NCBI RefSeq assembly: GCF_000300815.1
Contig: NZ_AMRX01000006.1
Span: 124,001-188,000 of the forward strand
DNA length: 64,000 nucleotides
Origin: Gayadomonas joobiniege G7
GTDB taxonomy: Bacteria > Pseudomonadota > Gammaproteobacteria > Enterobacterales > Alteromonadaceae
Direction of reading: 5' to 3'
Positions 46,451-56,149 of this stretch are shown piece after piece (position 1 is the first letter of the stretch; each line of letters starts with the position of its first letter). The notes under the pieces were generated by a model that saw nothing but the letters and a program-made list of their open reading frames with translations, made no database searches and was not told the origin of the DNA. A program made the translations under genes and the position numbers.

Positions 46451-46912
46451 TTGAATACCTACCAGTTTATTAATAAACGCTTTGACCCAAGTGACACTCC
46501 ATTTAATCACATTGCGATGCAGCTAGCCAAAGCGTATGGCTATACCGCAGATTTAAAACTAGATAAACAGCTTGCTCAGTTAATTAGACTTAGAGTTTCG
46601 CATTATAATCAGTGCGCTTACTGTCAAATTTTGCACAGTAAAGCGGCCATCGAGGCCGGGATTAATGAGGTGAAAATACACCATATTAATGCGTATCAAA
46701 ACAGCCAGTTGTTTAGCCGTGCTGAACAGGCCGCTTTATTTTACTCAGACATATTAAGTGATGGCCGGCATGCTGATTTTCAAAAGATCCATGAGCAGGC
46801 ATTGAACTTTTTTGAACAGGATGAAATTTTTGAAATAGCCGCCATCGTGATTAATATGAATTTATGGACTCGGCTAAAACTTGCTCAAGGTCAAGAACCA
46901 ACGCCAGAATAA
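46451..46912 (+). CDS. Carboxymuconolactone decarboxylase / AhpD-like protein
   Basis: A 153-residue helical protein with the AhpD-type redox motif CAYCQILHSKAA (near residue 54; CxxC with a following His). The family includes alkylhydroperoxidases that use a thiol pair; actual substrate unknown. The start is TTG with AAGGAG seven bases upstream, a strong site. Stands between the tRNA cluster and a membrane protein on the same strand. Confidence 0.82.
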   Translation: MNTYQFINKRFDPSDTPFNHIAMQLAKAYGYTADLKLDKQLAQLIRLRVSHYNQCAYCQILHSKAAIEAGINEVKIHHINAYQNSQLFSRAEQAALFYSDILSDGRHADFQKIHEQALNFFEQDEIFEIAAIVINMNLWTRLKLAQGQEPTPE

Positions 46913-46970
46913 CTGATCTCAGTTCCTTTTGATGCTGTAATAATAATTGTACTTGTTATTGGATAGCCAA

Positions 46971-47558
46971 ATGGAACTGACTAAAACGCTTAAACATAAA
47001 ACGCGTCAATTTATTGAATCTAAACATATGTACCAAGCTTTGACGCTCTCATCTTTTTTAGAATCTCTTATTGTTCCTATCCCACTTGAAGCCATTTTAG
47101 TGCCGCTTATGCAGGCAAAACGAGATAAATTGTGGTTGCTCGCCTTGTTAGCGACCCTAGGATGTATTCTTGGTGCTCTGACCGGATATTTCGCCGGATA
47201 TTTTCTATTTGATAGTTTTGGTGAGCAATTAATTAGTTTGTTTAGCGATCAACAAACATTTGAAACTATTAAACAAAAAATGCAAAACCAAGGGTTTTGG
47301 TTTGTACTTATGGTGGGTATTATTCCTATCCCTTTCCAAATTGCTATGTTGGCTGCTGGTGCGACTCAGTATTCGCTGGCAATGTTTATTTTGGCGACTT
47401 TAATCGCAAGGTCGTTAAGATATTTTGGATTAGCTTTAGTGGTTTATTTAGCAGGCAATCAGGCTGAACGCCTGATTGCAAAATACCGCTGGAAAGCTGT
47501 GTTTGGATTAGCGGCTGCGATTTTGCTGCTGTGGTGGCTTAGTCAGCAGTTAAGATGA
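46971..47558 (+). CDS. YqaA-like VTT-domain membrane protein (DedA superfamily)
   Basis: A 195-residue membrane protein with about five hydrophobic helices. SSFLESLIVPIPLEAILVPL (near residue 30) and GIIPIPFQIAMLAAGATQYS (near 126) resemble the VTT/DedA re-entrant regions. Relatives are linked to lipid flipping or envelope homeostasis. I chose the ATG at 46971 (GGA upstream) over an upstream TTG. Its end overlaps the convergent Sel1 gene by nine bases. Confidence 0.75.
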   Translation: MELTKTLKHKTRQFIESKHMYQALTLSSFLESLIVPIPLEAILVPLMQAKRDKLWLLALLATLGCILGALTGYFAGYFLFDSFGEQLISLFSDQQTFETIKQKMQNQGFWFVLMVGIIPIPFQIAMLAAGATQYSLAMFILATLIARSLRYFGLALVVYLAGNQAERLIAKYRWKAVFGLAAAILLLWWLSQQLR

Positions 47559-49082
47559 CTCTTGGCTGATAGTGACGCGGCCTGTTGTCCAACTGTCTAA
47601 CTGTTTTTCCCAAGCTGAGACATCCCAGTTTAAATCTTCGCCTAAATCAATTGCACGGCGCATATGTTGAACGACTTCTCTAAAGTTCCGATACTCACCT
47701 TTAATGCGCGAGACAGCATAAAGATAGTGATAGCTTGGATTATAGTTTTGATCGTTTGCAACGGCGGCTAATAGATCAATGGCGCCTTTTTGGTCGTGCA
47801 GCGATGGGTCATTGGCAAGTAGTTTAAGTTCAGCGGATTTTAACATAGCTGGCTGATGATTTTTTTCAGCCGCCAATTGATACCAAAAAAGCGCCTTTTT
47901 TTCATCATTCACAACATACGGGCTGGTATGTAAAATATGTCCTAAACGGTATTCTGCGGTATCGAGGCCATATTTTGCCGCGGAGGATATCCAATGAATA
48001 CCTTTTGCTACATTGTTTTGTTCACGATACAAGGTCAAGCCATATTCGTATTGAGCACGCGGGTGTTCAAGGTTAGCCGCTTGTTCTAGTTTTTTCATTG
48101 CTTCGCCTTCTTCTTGGCGGATCCAAGGAAAAAGCTTTAACACCATAGCATATTTATAAATATCTTCAGCTTTGTCACTGTTTTTAGTTTTGCGCGCAAT
48201 GCGCCGCATACGGTCGTAAAATGCGGGCATCTCATCAGCCATTTGAAACTTATCATAATTGGCAAAACCCATGCCTGTGCGATTAACAAAGTTTACAAAC
48301 TGGCCGTTAAAGTTCGGTTTAGGGAGTGTCAACGTTTGTAATTCTTCTTCAGCTCGCCGCGTAAATCCAATGCTTTGCACTGGCACTATATTACGTACTG
48401 AGCCATCGGGGGCAACATCATAGTCTGCAATGAGTAAATAAGGTCGATTAAATAAATTATCTAGGGGATCTGGGCTATTGGTATCTCCTGTATCACTAAA
48501 GCCGTCGTTAAAGTCTGCTTCGCCAAAACCGCTAGAACCGCCAAAATCAAAACTGTCCGTCTCAATCTCAATATCAGTTTGCATGGCAAAGATTTCATTT
48601 AAGGTTTCGTATTGAGTGGCTAGCTCTCCTTGGCCACCAAAAGTAATTTTAGACGCTAAATTTGCAGTGATTAATTCAGGGTAATATTTGGATTGAATAA
48701 CTTGTTTGCCGAAGCGCTTTTGAAAGGCTGCGACCAGTTGCTCAACATAAAGCCTTTGTTCTTCTGGTAGCGCTGCTAACATTTGGCTGAGTGCAGATTC
48801 TGAATCGTTAAACTGGTATTCGGCCGCCAATGAAAACCAAATAAGGGCATTAATATTATTTTTTTTAACACCTTGTCCTTTATAATACATGGTGCCAAGC
48901 TGATAGTACGCAGGCGGGCTGCCGATTTCTGCCGATTTTTTATACTCTTCTAATGCCATCGGATAATTTTTTTCAGCATAAAACTTATCCCCTTTAAAAA
49001 TATTGGCGTGTAGCATATTAATCCCTGAGATACACAAGGAAAAACTAACGATTTGGCTCAGACGTTTCATTTTATTGGTCAT
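47550..49082 (-). CDS. Secreted Sel1-repeat protein with TonB-C-like domain
   Basis: A 510-residue protein with an N-terminal signal peptide. Sel1/TPR-like repeats occur at about residues 30-90 (YYQLGTMYYKGQGVKKNNIN) and 320-480 (AQYEYGLTLYREQNNVAKGI). Between them, about 225-280, lies VAPDGSVRNIVPVQSIGFTR, resembling the TonB C-terminal fold, which is often attached to Sel1 in Alteromonadales. No TonB membrane anchor other than the signal is present, so it probably is a periplasmic scaffold. Function unknown. Confidence 0.72.
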   Translation of the reverse strand: MTNKMKRLSQIVSFSLCISGINMLHANIFKGDKFYAEKNYPMALEEYKKSAEIGSPPAYYQLGTMYYKGQGVKKNNINALIWFSLAAEYQFNDSESALSQMLAALPEEQRLYVEQLVAAFQKRFGKQVIQSKYYPELITANLASKITFGGQGELATQYETLNEIFAMQTDIEIETDSFDFGGSSGFGEADFNDGFSDTGDTNSPDPLDNLFNRPYLLIADYDVAPDGSVRNIVPVQSIGFTRRAEEELQTLTLPKPNFNGQFVNFVNRTGMGFANYDKFQMADEMPAFYDRMRRIARKTKNSDKAEDIYKYAMVLKLFPWIRQEEGEAMKKLEQAANLEHPRAQYEYGLTLYREQNNVAKGIHWISSAAKYGLDTAEYRLGHILHTSPYVVNDEKKALFWYQLAAEKNHQPAMLKSAELKLLANDPSLHDQKGAIDLLAAVANDQNYNPSYHYLYAVSRIKGEYRNFREVVQHMRRAIDLGEDLNWDVSAWEKQLDSWTTGRVTISQESS

Positions 49083-49234
49083 TTTAATTATCCTGAAGAT
49101 AAATTATTTATAAACTATTATCGAATGGAATTTGCTTTTTTACACTTTTGTTTACACTTGTTTTACATTCGGTTCGTATAAAGTTGTGTTTCGGGCAATT
49201 ATCTGACACTAAAAAAGATTAAAAAGGATTCATT

Positions 49235-50554
49235 ATGTCTATTCGCTTATTAAACCTTTGGTATGCGTTAAAAAGCAGCTTTTGGTTTTTACCTAGCTTG
49301 TTGGTTTTAGCGGCTTTATTAACGGCTATCTTTTTACCTGTGGCGGAAAGAAATAATGCTTTTTTTCAATCGATAAACCATGGTTTACCAGCGTTGTTAA
49401 GTTATGGTGTTGATGGGGCCAGAAGTGTTTTATCCACCATCGCTGGTGCTATGATCACGGTCACTGGGATAGCTTTTTCTATCACTATCGTTTCGCTGAC
49501 GTTAGCGTCGTCACAATTTGGCCCAAGGTTACTTCGAAACTTTATGCAGGATAGAGGAAACCAGTTAGTCCTAGGATGTTTTCTGTCCACTTACGTTTAT
49601 TGCTTGTTAGTGTTAAGCCGGATCTATGAATCGGCCGACTATGCCTTTGTGCCGAATCTGTCGGTTACATTAGCGATTATTTTTGCGCTATTTAATGTTG
49701 GGGTACTTGTCTATTTTATTCATCATATTGCTACTAATATTCAGGCCGACCGGGTAATAGAATCAGTTCATCATGAGTTAAATAAAAACATTCACCAGTT
49801 TTTTCCGGAAAAAGGAGAAAAGGCGGAAACTGTCTTTTATCGACCCTGCCAAGCTATGTATGCCATTGATCAGCCTAAGTCAGGTTATGTCCAGGCGATA
49901 GATTACCAAGCATTAATCAAGTTGGCGTTGGATACGGGGACCATCATAGAGGTGGTGCCTAAACCGGGTGATTTTGTTTCGCAAGGGCAAGATATTTTTT
50001 ATTTCGGCTGCGGCAAGCCGTTAGAACACTTGCCTAAACGAGTTATAAAACAAGCGCAAAAAGCCATTATTACCGGTGGTCAAAGGACATCTGAGCAAGA
50101 CGGCGAGTTTGCGGTCAGACAACTGGTTGAGATAGCCTTAAGAGCTTTATCCCCAGGCATTAACGACCCATACACGGCGATGACTTGTTTAGACAGGCTG
50201 ACGGCTGCCATGTGTTTGTTAGCGAATAAGCAGCCGATGTCGACTCAATTAACGGCGCAGCAGCCAAAGCGGTTATGTGTAGTGCGACCAGTGCTCAGTT
50301 ATAGTGATATTTTATTAGCATCATACGAGCAAATCATTCAGGCTGGGGCGAATCATTATGCGGTCAGTTTGCATATATTAACGTGCATCCAACAACTGGC
50401 TGTTAAAGTTGAACAAAGTGATGCGCAACGCACCTTGGAGCAATTAATAGACTTAGTTTTATCTCTCACAAGTAAAGCTGACTTCAGTGAAGGGCAAAAA
50501 CAACAGCTGAAACAGCTCTACTATCAGAGTAAACATCAATTAATGTTTCGATAG
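49235..50554 (+). CDS. DUF2254 membrane protein
   Basis: A 439-residue protein with four N-terminal helices (about 15-35, 62-85, 108-128 and 140-165), followed by a soluble domain of about 270 residues. The LSTIAGAMITVTGIAFSITI and ALRALSPGINDPYTAMTCLD blocks are the DUF2254 signature. The function is unknown. AAAGGATT lies before the ATG. Single gene, ending in a hairpin with the convergent receptor. Confidence 0.85.
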   Translation: MSIRLLNLWYALKSSFWFLPSLLVLAALLTAIFLPVAERNNAFFQSINHGLPALLSYGVDGARSVLSTIAGAMITVTGIAFSITIVSLTLASSQFGPRLLRNFMQDRGNQLVLGCFLSTYVYCLLVLSRIYESADYAFVPNLSVTLAIIFALFNVGVLVYFIHHIATNIQADRVIESVHHELNKNIHQFFPEKGEKAETVFYRPCQAMYAIDQPKSGYVQAIDYQALIKLALDTGTIIEVVPKPGDFVSQGQDIFYFGCGKPLEHLPKRVIKQAQKAIITGGQRTSEQDGEFAVRQLVEIALRALSPGINDPYTAMTCLDRLTAAMCLLANKQPMSTQLTAQQPKRLCVVRPVLSYSDILLASYEQIIQAGANHYAVSLHILTCIQQLAVKVEQSDAQRTLEQLIDLVLSLTSKADFSEGQKQQLKQLYYQSKHQLMFR

Positions 50555-50557
50555 GCA

Positions 50558-50590
50558 ATCATCAGCTGGCTGTGGTGCACAACTGATGAT
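50558..50590. terminator. Hairpin between DUF2254 gene and receptor 1
   Basis: ATCATCAG (50558-50565) and CTGATGAT (50583-50590) pair perfectly around a 17-base loop between two convergent genes. T runs are short, so confidence is limited. Confidence 0.45.
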
Positions 50591-50600
50591 GGTGCATTCG

Positions 50601-52676
50601 TTAAAAATTATGCTGCCAATTAACGTTGATATGGCGGCCGCGGCCCGCAAAGTAGCGCACTGGATTGGCTGTGGTCTGACCATAATAAGAAATATACTGG
50701 TTATCTGTTAGGTTATCGATACCAATAGAAAACTGACCGTATTGATTGGTCGCCAAGTTGACCGCTAAATCTAACGTTGTATAGCCATCAAAGTCGGCAC
50801 TGGCATCAAATTCTGTGTCTAAAAATCTGTTTACCTGCAAACGTGCGTTAATTCGGTCGCTCCACGACTGTTGCCAGTATAGATTGATTCGTTCGGGTGC
50901 TATATTGCTGCCCGATAAGTCACTATCAACTTTTTCATCGCCATCACTATCGTAGCGGCCTTTAGGATTAGAATAAGCTGCACCTAAGGTTGTTTCATTG
51001 TTTAAATACCATTGTAGATCAGCTTCGAAACCGGAAATTTCGGTTTTTTCACGTCTAACTAGGTAGATACCATCTTGGTTCAGTGATAAACGAGACCCTA
51101 GATCGGAATCAGACTCAAAGTAACTGGCACGAACTTGCCACTGAGCTGCACTGTATTCAATTCCGATTTCGGTATTGTCTGAAATAACAGGTTGCAAGTC
51201 TAAAAAGTCTTCGACCGCTAAGCCAGACTCATCAATTCCCCGTAACACACGCCCAACATCAGGCATACTAAAACCCTCGCTATAACTGCTATACAAACGC
51301 AGCGCTTTATTGGCTTGCCAAACAACACCCAAGTTATGTAACAGCTCGTTAAAGCTAGGTTCACCGCCTTGAACAAAGGCGCTGTTGTAACGATACAAGG
51401 TGGTAAAGTCGTCAACATTGAGTTTGCCGTACTCATACCGTGCACCATAACTGAAAGTGAAGTCTTGTAAGCCTTGGTATCTTAGTTGAGCAAAAGGCGC
51501 AATATTGTCAAAACGGGTTTTTGGCACCCACATGCGGTCTGTTATAGCAAGTTCTTGATAGGTTTCATCCGACATCGCATCGATCCCGGTAATCAAATCT
51601 AATTGGCTGTTATTTATGTTAGATTTGAACCAAGTGATACGGCTACCTAATTTGGTTGAGCGGTTTTGTGATTGATCAAAAATAGTCTCATCACCAAATT
51701 GAGGGTCTTGGAAAGTGGTTGAATCAGTTGCCCCATATAAGGCTGCGAAGTTTTGGTAAAATAACTGCCAGCTTAATTGACCGCCAAAAAATTCTGCGTC
51801 TTGATAATCGGCTGAGGCTGTGGTCACTTTGTTGCGCGGCGAATCGCCTGGCCAGTCGCCTTTTTGGCTGGTTGCTGGTATATTTTTTTCTACATCACCA
51901 TTAATCATGGTGTAATTGCCATTACCTTGGATATTATAATGGTTAACCATAAGCTTGAGTGTTTTATCGGCATCAAGTTTTAATGCATATTTAAAAAACA
52001 AATCAATGGACTGAGCGTCCATTGTATCACCTTGCGTGGTATCAACACCGACAAGATCACCGTTGCCATCGCGGTAAACCCCATTATCCTGATAGCTGAT
52101 CCCAGCTACCAAACCAGCATCTTGCTCGCCTTGTCGATAAAGATAACTTGCTCTATAGCTGCTGGTATCACTGCCCATGCCGGTACTAAAACCGGCAGAA
52201 ACACTGTGAGTCTGTTCACCGGCAGATTTGGTAATAATATTAATGATCCCGCCACTGGCACCCATGCCTTGAATAGCATTAGAGCCATGAATGACTTCAA
52301 TTCTTTCAATCATCGCTGGATCAATAGTGCGACCAGCGCGCAGTCCATTTCGCAGTGGGTTCGATTGGGGCACACCATCAATCATATATAAGGGATCGCG
52401 ACCCCGTAGTTTTTCGCCAGCATTGGACATTTTTTCTCGGCTAGGCGAGAACGCCGGTATTAGATTACCGATAATTTTAGAGATATCTTGGGTGAATGAA
52501 AGTTGCGATTTTATTTGTTCAGCAGAAATGACAGAAACGGTTGCAGGGACACTAGAAACAGGGACTTCAGCTCGGGTTGCGGTAACGGCTATGCGTTCTA
52601 TTTCGGTGTCAGTTTGCTCGGCCTGCAGCAAAAAAGGGACGCTTGCTAAGCAAGGTAAAATGAGAGAGGGTTTCAT
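50601..52676 (-). CDS. TonB-dependent outer-membrane receptor 1 (siderophore type)
   Basis: A 691-residue receptor with a signal peptide, TonB box IERIAVTATR (near residue 25), and a plug domain with LYMIDGVPQSNPLRNGLRAG (near 98) and ASGGIINIITKSAG. A 22-stranded barrel ends in the C-terminal Phe needed for assembly. It takes up an iron chelate or similar ligand; the exact ligand is not predictable. The ATG at 52676 has GGAG upstream; an earlier TTG is unlikely. A strong Fur box precedes it. It is a clear paralogue of receptor 2 on the other side of the PepSY gene. Confidence 0.9.
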   Translation of the reverse strand: MKPSLILPCLASVPFLLQAEQTDTEIERIAVTATRAEVPVSSVPATVSVISAEQIKSQLSFTQDISKIIGNLIPAFSPSREKMSNAGEKLRGRDPLYMIDGVPQSNPLRNGLRAGRTIDPAMIERIEVIHGSNAIQGMGASGGIINIITKSAGEQTHSVSAGFSTGMGSDTSSYRASYLYRQGEQDAGLVAGISYQDNGVYRDGNGDLVGVDTTQGDTMDAQSIDLFFKYALKLDADKTLKLMVNHYNIQGNGNYTMINGDVEKNIPATSQKGDWPGDSPRNKVTTASADYQDAEFFGGQLSWQLFYQNFAALYGATDSTTFQDPQFGDETIFDQSQNRSTKLGSRITWFKSNINNSQLDLITGIDAMSDETYQELAITDRMWVPKTRFDNIAPFAQLRYQGLQDFTFSYGARYEYGKLNVDDFTTLYRYNSAFVQGGEPSFNELLHNLGVVWQANKALRLYSSYSEGFSMPDVGRVLRGIDESGLAVEDFLDLQPVISDNTEIGIEYSAAQWQVRASYFESDSDLGSRLSLNQDGIYLVRREKTEISGFEADLQWYLNNETTLGAAYSNPKGRYDSDGDEKVDSDLSGSNIAPERINLYWQQSWSDRINARLQVNRFLDTEFDASADFDGYTTLDLAVNLATNQYGQFSIGIDNLTDNQYISYYGQTTANPVRYFAGRGRHINVNWQHNF

Positions 52677-52698
52677 GCATAACTCCAATTGTTTAAAT

Positions 52699-52717
52699 AA
52701 TAATTATTTTTATTATC
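52699..52717 (-). promoter_or_regulatory. Fur box before receptor 1
   Basis: On the minus strand the 19-base site begins GATAATAAAAATAATTAT and matches GATAATGATAATCATTATC at 15 of 19 positions. It lies 23 bases before the receptor start, well placed to block transcription. Confidence 0.75.
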
Positions 52718-52817
52718 ATATATTGATATTACGCTAGGTTCAATAAACTCAGGTTATATTATGGAAACATGGCATAGTTATTTCCCGGTTAAGGTTTTTT
52801 TTATTTAAGTTAGCTGA

Positions 52818-52836
52818 GATAATAGGAATTAGTTTC
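52818..52836 (+). promoter_or_regulatory. Candidate Fur box before PepSY gene
   Basis: The site GATAATAGGAATTAGTTT followed by C matches the Fur consensus at 13 of 19 positions, 31 bases before the PepSY start. Confidence 0.5.
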
Positions 52837-52867
52837 ATTTGTATTTATTAATTTACGAGTTTTTCCT

Positions 52868-53941
52868 GTGTTTAAACATTTCTGGCGACGTTTTCATTTA
52901 ACACTGGCTTGTATCGCAGCCATTTTTTTATTAATCACTAGTTTGTCTGGCGCACTATTAATATACGCACAAGATATTCAGCGTTTAATTTGGCCTGAAC
53001 ATTGGCTGCTTGAATCCAGTCAAGGCACTGTCGATATGAATCGGTTAGTGAGCCATGTAGAGCACACGACTCAAGACAAGCTTGCTTTTATCACCGTTGA
53101 GAAAACGCCAGATCATGCTTGGGCGGCAAGACTGACCAGCGGTCGCTATGTGAATGTAAATCCTTATACTGGAGAGGTGTTATACGAATACGATTATTAT
53201 CAAACTCTATATGGTTTTAGCATGGCATTGCACCGCTGGTTATGGTGGATGGATGAAGAGGGCAATACGCCACTGCGAAACTGGGTATCTGTTATTTCAC
53301 TATTTTTGATCATTGAGGTTTTATTGGGTTTTTATTTGTGGGTAAAACCTAAAAATCGGTTAAAACGATTAAAAATAAAACCCTCAGCGCAAAGAAGAAT
53401 GTTTTATTATCAGTTGCATCAAACGTTTGGTGTTTTTTTAGCACTACCGCTCGTATTAATCGCATTTTCTGGCATCGCATTTAATTGGTCCACGCCGACC
53501 AGCTGGTTAGTCAATGTGCTGAGTCCAGGCCAAATTGAATCGCGCTTAACAACCCCTAAACTCGAACCTCAATCTTTGCCAATTGATCAGCAAAAAGTCT
53601 ATAAAAAGGCGCTGGCTGCATTGCCAGAAGCTGAATTAAGACGGATTTATTTTTCAACTGATGACAATGCTGTGGTTCGTTATCGAATTAGAATGCCCGG
53701 AGAAACTTACGCTTATAGTTATGTGTGGTTAAATCCTTATTCGGCCGAAGTATTGCAGTTGCAGGATATGAGTCAGGCCTCTTTTGCGACGCAAGTTTGG
53801 AACTTTAGGTATAAATTTCATATTGGTGGTTTTGCGGGACCCTTATTAGAGGTTGTATGGTTGATGATTGCCCTAAGCCCAATTTTGTTTATTTATACGG
53901 GCTGTTATTTTTGGCTCAAAAGACACAAATTGTGTAAATAA
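52868..53941 (+). CDS. PepSY-domain membrane protein, iron-locus type
   Basis: A 357-residue protein of the PepSY-associated TM family. There are four membrane helices (about 12-34, 138-160, 185-208 and 325-348), and two periplasmic regions. The first contains the PepSY-like GRYVNVNPYTGEVLYEYDYYQ (near 95). Histidines in HRWLWWMDEE and YYQLHQTFGVF may bind haem or reduce ferric iron, as proposed for FpvG/PiuB-type siderophore reductases (inference). Starts at GTG. Lies between two receptors, with a Fur-like site upstream. Confidence 0.85.
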   Translation: MFKHFWRRFHLTLACIAAIFLLITSLSGALLIYAQDIQRLIWPEHWLLESSQGTVDMNRLVSHVEHTTQDKLAFITVEKTPDHAWAARLTSGRYVNVNPYTGEVLYEYDYYQTLYGFSMALHRWLWWMDEEGNTPLRNWVSVISLFLIIEVLLGFYLWVKPKNRLKRLKIKPSAQRRMFYYQLHQTFGVFLALPLVLIAFSGIAFNWSTPTSWLVNVLSPGQIESRLTTPKLEPQSLPIDQQKVYKKALAALPEAELRRIYFSTDDNAVVRYRIRMPGETYAYSYVWLNPYSAEVLQLQDMSQASFATQVWNFRYKFHIGGFAGPLLEVVWLMIALSPILFIYTGCYFWLKRHKLCK

Positions 53942-53958
53942 ACTTAATAATCATTTTC
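53940..53958 (+). promoter_or_regulatory. Candidate Fur box before receptor 2
   Basis: The 19-base site ending AATAATCATTTTC matches the Fur consensus at 13 of 19 positions. It lies 55 bases before the receptor start and overlaps the end of the PepSY gene. Confidence 0.55.
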
Positions 53959-54013
53959 ATTTGATTTAATTGTTGGCTCTCATTAGGATAGCGGCGATTT
54001 TAGGAGAAAGATA

Positions 54014-56149
54014 ATGAAAAATATGCATTCGTTTATTTATACCGCGATTTCTGCGAGTCTTTTCAGCGCATTTAGCGCATCTACCATGGCCAATGAAGCG
54101 CCGATGGAAAATATTGTAGTTTCTGGCAGTCGTGTGATTGAAAGTATTGATGAAGTCCCTGCGTCTATTACTGTGATTGGTCCAGAGCAGGTTGCAGAAT
54201 ATCTTAAGGTAACGCCCGAATTACAAAGCATGTTGTCAATGTTTGTGCCTGGTATGGCGCCAGATACAGGCAGCTCTAGTAACACAGGGCAAACGTTACG
54301 GGGTCGTAGTCCGTTAGTGATGATAGACGGTGTGCCTCAATCCACGCCATTACGCAACGGCTCGCTAGGGGTTAAAACGTTAGACCCAAGTGTGATAGAA
54401 AGAATTGAAATCATCAAAGGGGCCACTTCAATTTATGGTAATGGCGCGGCCGGTGGTATTATCAACTATATAACCAAACGTGCTGCGCGATCAGGGGTAG
54501 AAGGCGAGGTCAGTTTGTCGAGTCGATTTAGCGCGGTCAAGGTGGCTGAGTCTGCTGGTGTTCGCACCGAAGCTATGCTAAACGGCCGAGAGGGTAAGTT
54601 CAGCTATTTATTCGCGGCCAGTTACGAAGAAAATGGTGTTCAACGTGATGCAGAAGGCGATATTCTGGGTTTGCAATATGGTCTATCTGATACTGTCACA
54701 CAAAACTACTTCACTAAGCTGGGCTATCAGTTTGATGCTGATAAACAATTGCAGATGAGTTTTAATTATTACAGCTCACAGCAAGAAACAGATTTGGCTG
54801 ATGTGTTTGGTGATCTAAATACCGGTCAAAAAAGTTACGCGATCCATGCCAGTGAAGACCTTCAAAAGCGTGGTGAGCCGCAGGGTCCTGATGGTAATAC
54901 CAACTTCACCGTCAAATATACGGATTATGATGTTTTTGCGAATACTCAAATGACGTTAGATTATTATCAGCAAGATATTAATAATGTGTTTTTCTTTTCG
55001 CCTGTGTTAGCTAACCCGGATGAGGGTTATAACGGTGGTCAGTCCATTATCAAATCTGAAAAAAAAGGTCTACGAGGCACTTTTAATACAAATATAAGTT
55101 TAAACGAGCATTGGCAAGCTCACTTGATTTATGGGGTCGACTTTTTAAATGACGTAACCTCACAACCGCTAGTGGATGGCCGTATATGGGTACCTGAAAT
55201 GGACATGGAAAATGTTGCTGGTTTTGTGCAAACTAAATGGCTATATGATGACAATATTATTATCAAAGCGGGTGTGAGAAACGAAAATATCGATTTACAA
55301 GTAGATGATTATAGCACCCTTAAATTATGTCGTTCGGAAGATCAGTGCTCAGAGGTTTTTTCGGTAAAAGGAGATGAGTTGAACTACCAAGCGACAACTT
55401 ATAATGCAGCCGTTAAAATAACATACTTGCCATACTTTCAGCCATTTGTCAGTTATTCGCAAGGCGCTGATATCTCTGATATAGGTCGCTTATTAAGAAC
55501 TGCAACTGTGTTTGATATTGCTGATATACGCACTGAAGCTTCAATTATCGACAATTATGAAATTGGTTTTACGTCGCAAATAAATCAGAACATTCGAGTT
55601 GAGACCGCGATATTTAAAAGTACTTCAGAACTTGGAACAACCAATAGTTTTGATGAAACAACAGGGGTTTATATGCCAGTTCGTGCGCCACAGAAAATTT
55701 GGGGCTTTGAGGCATTATTTAACTGGCAAATTAACGAACAGCTTAGACTCGTTTCAACTTATAGTATTAGCGAAGGTAAAGATACAGAAAATAACCTGTA
55801 TCTTGGTGGTAAATATATCTCTCCTGCCAAAACGACGCTTCATTTAAACTGGACCCCGTATCAAGATACGTCAGTTAATATTAACTATGTATATGTTGAT
55901 AGCCGCAAACGTTTTGCGCCAGATGAGGATGGTAATTATGTCGGCGATCAGGGTCCCGTTAGTGCTTATGACCTGGTAAATGTCAACGCAAAATATCAAC
56001 TAACAGCTGCTTGGCAAACCTTTGTCGGCATTGAAAATTTATTTAATGCTGATTATTACCCAAGTCGTGCGCAAGCTTATACTTACGGTGGTTATAATGT
56101 CAAAGGACTTGGCACGACCGTCAATCTAGGCGTTCAATACCAGTTTTAA
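54014..56149 (+). CDS. TonB-dependent outer-membrane receptor 2 (siderophore type)
   Basis: A 711-residue receptor with a signal peptide, TonB box ENIVVSGSR (near residue 33), and a plug with LVMIDGVPQSTPLRNGSLG (near 98) and GAAGGIINYITKRAA. A beta barrel ends in the terminal Phe. AGGAGAAAG precedes the ATG. The plug is closely similar to receptor 1 (DGVPQS-PLRNG, ERIE-I-G, GGIIN-ITK), while the barrels differ more, suggesting duplication then divergence for different ligands. Its end overlaps convergent aguB by four bases. Confidence 0.9.
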   Translation: MKNMHSFIYTAISASLFSAFSASTMANEAPMENIVVSGSRVIESIDEVPASITVIGPEQVAEYLKVTPELQSMLSMFVPGMAPDTGSSSNTGQTLRGRSPLVMIDGVPQSTPLRNGSLGVKTLDPSVIERIEIIKGATSIYGNGAAGGIINYITKRAARSGVEGEVSLSSRFSAVKVAESAGVRTEAMLNGREGKFSYLFAASYEENGVQRDAEGDILGLQYGLSDTVTQNYFTKLGYQFDADKQLQMSFNYYSSQQETDLADVFGDLNTGQKSYAIHASEDLQKRGEPQGPDGNTNFTVKYTDYDVFANTQMTLDYYQQDINNVFFFSPVLANPDEGYNGGQSIIKSEKKGLRGTFNTNISLNEHWQAHLIYGVDFLNDVTSQPLVDGRIWVPEMDMENVAGFVQTKWLYDDNIIIKAGVRNENIDLQVDDYSTLKLCRSEDQCSEVFSVKGDELNYQATTYNAAVKITYLPYFQPFVSYSQGADISDIGRLLRTATVFDIADIRTEASIIDNYEIGFTSQINQNIRVETAIFKSTSELGTTNSFDETTGVYMPVRAPQKIWGFEALFNWQINEQLRLVSTYSISEGKDTENNLYLGGKYISPAKTTLHLNWTPYQDTSVNINYVYVDSRKRFAPDEDGNYVGDQGPVSAYDLVNVNAKYQLTAAWQTFVGIENLFNADYYPSRAQAYTYGGYNVKGLGTTVNLGVQYQF

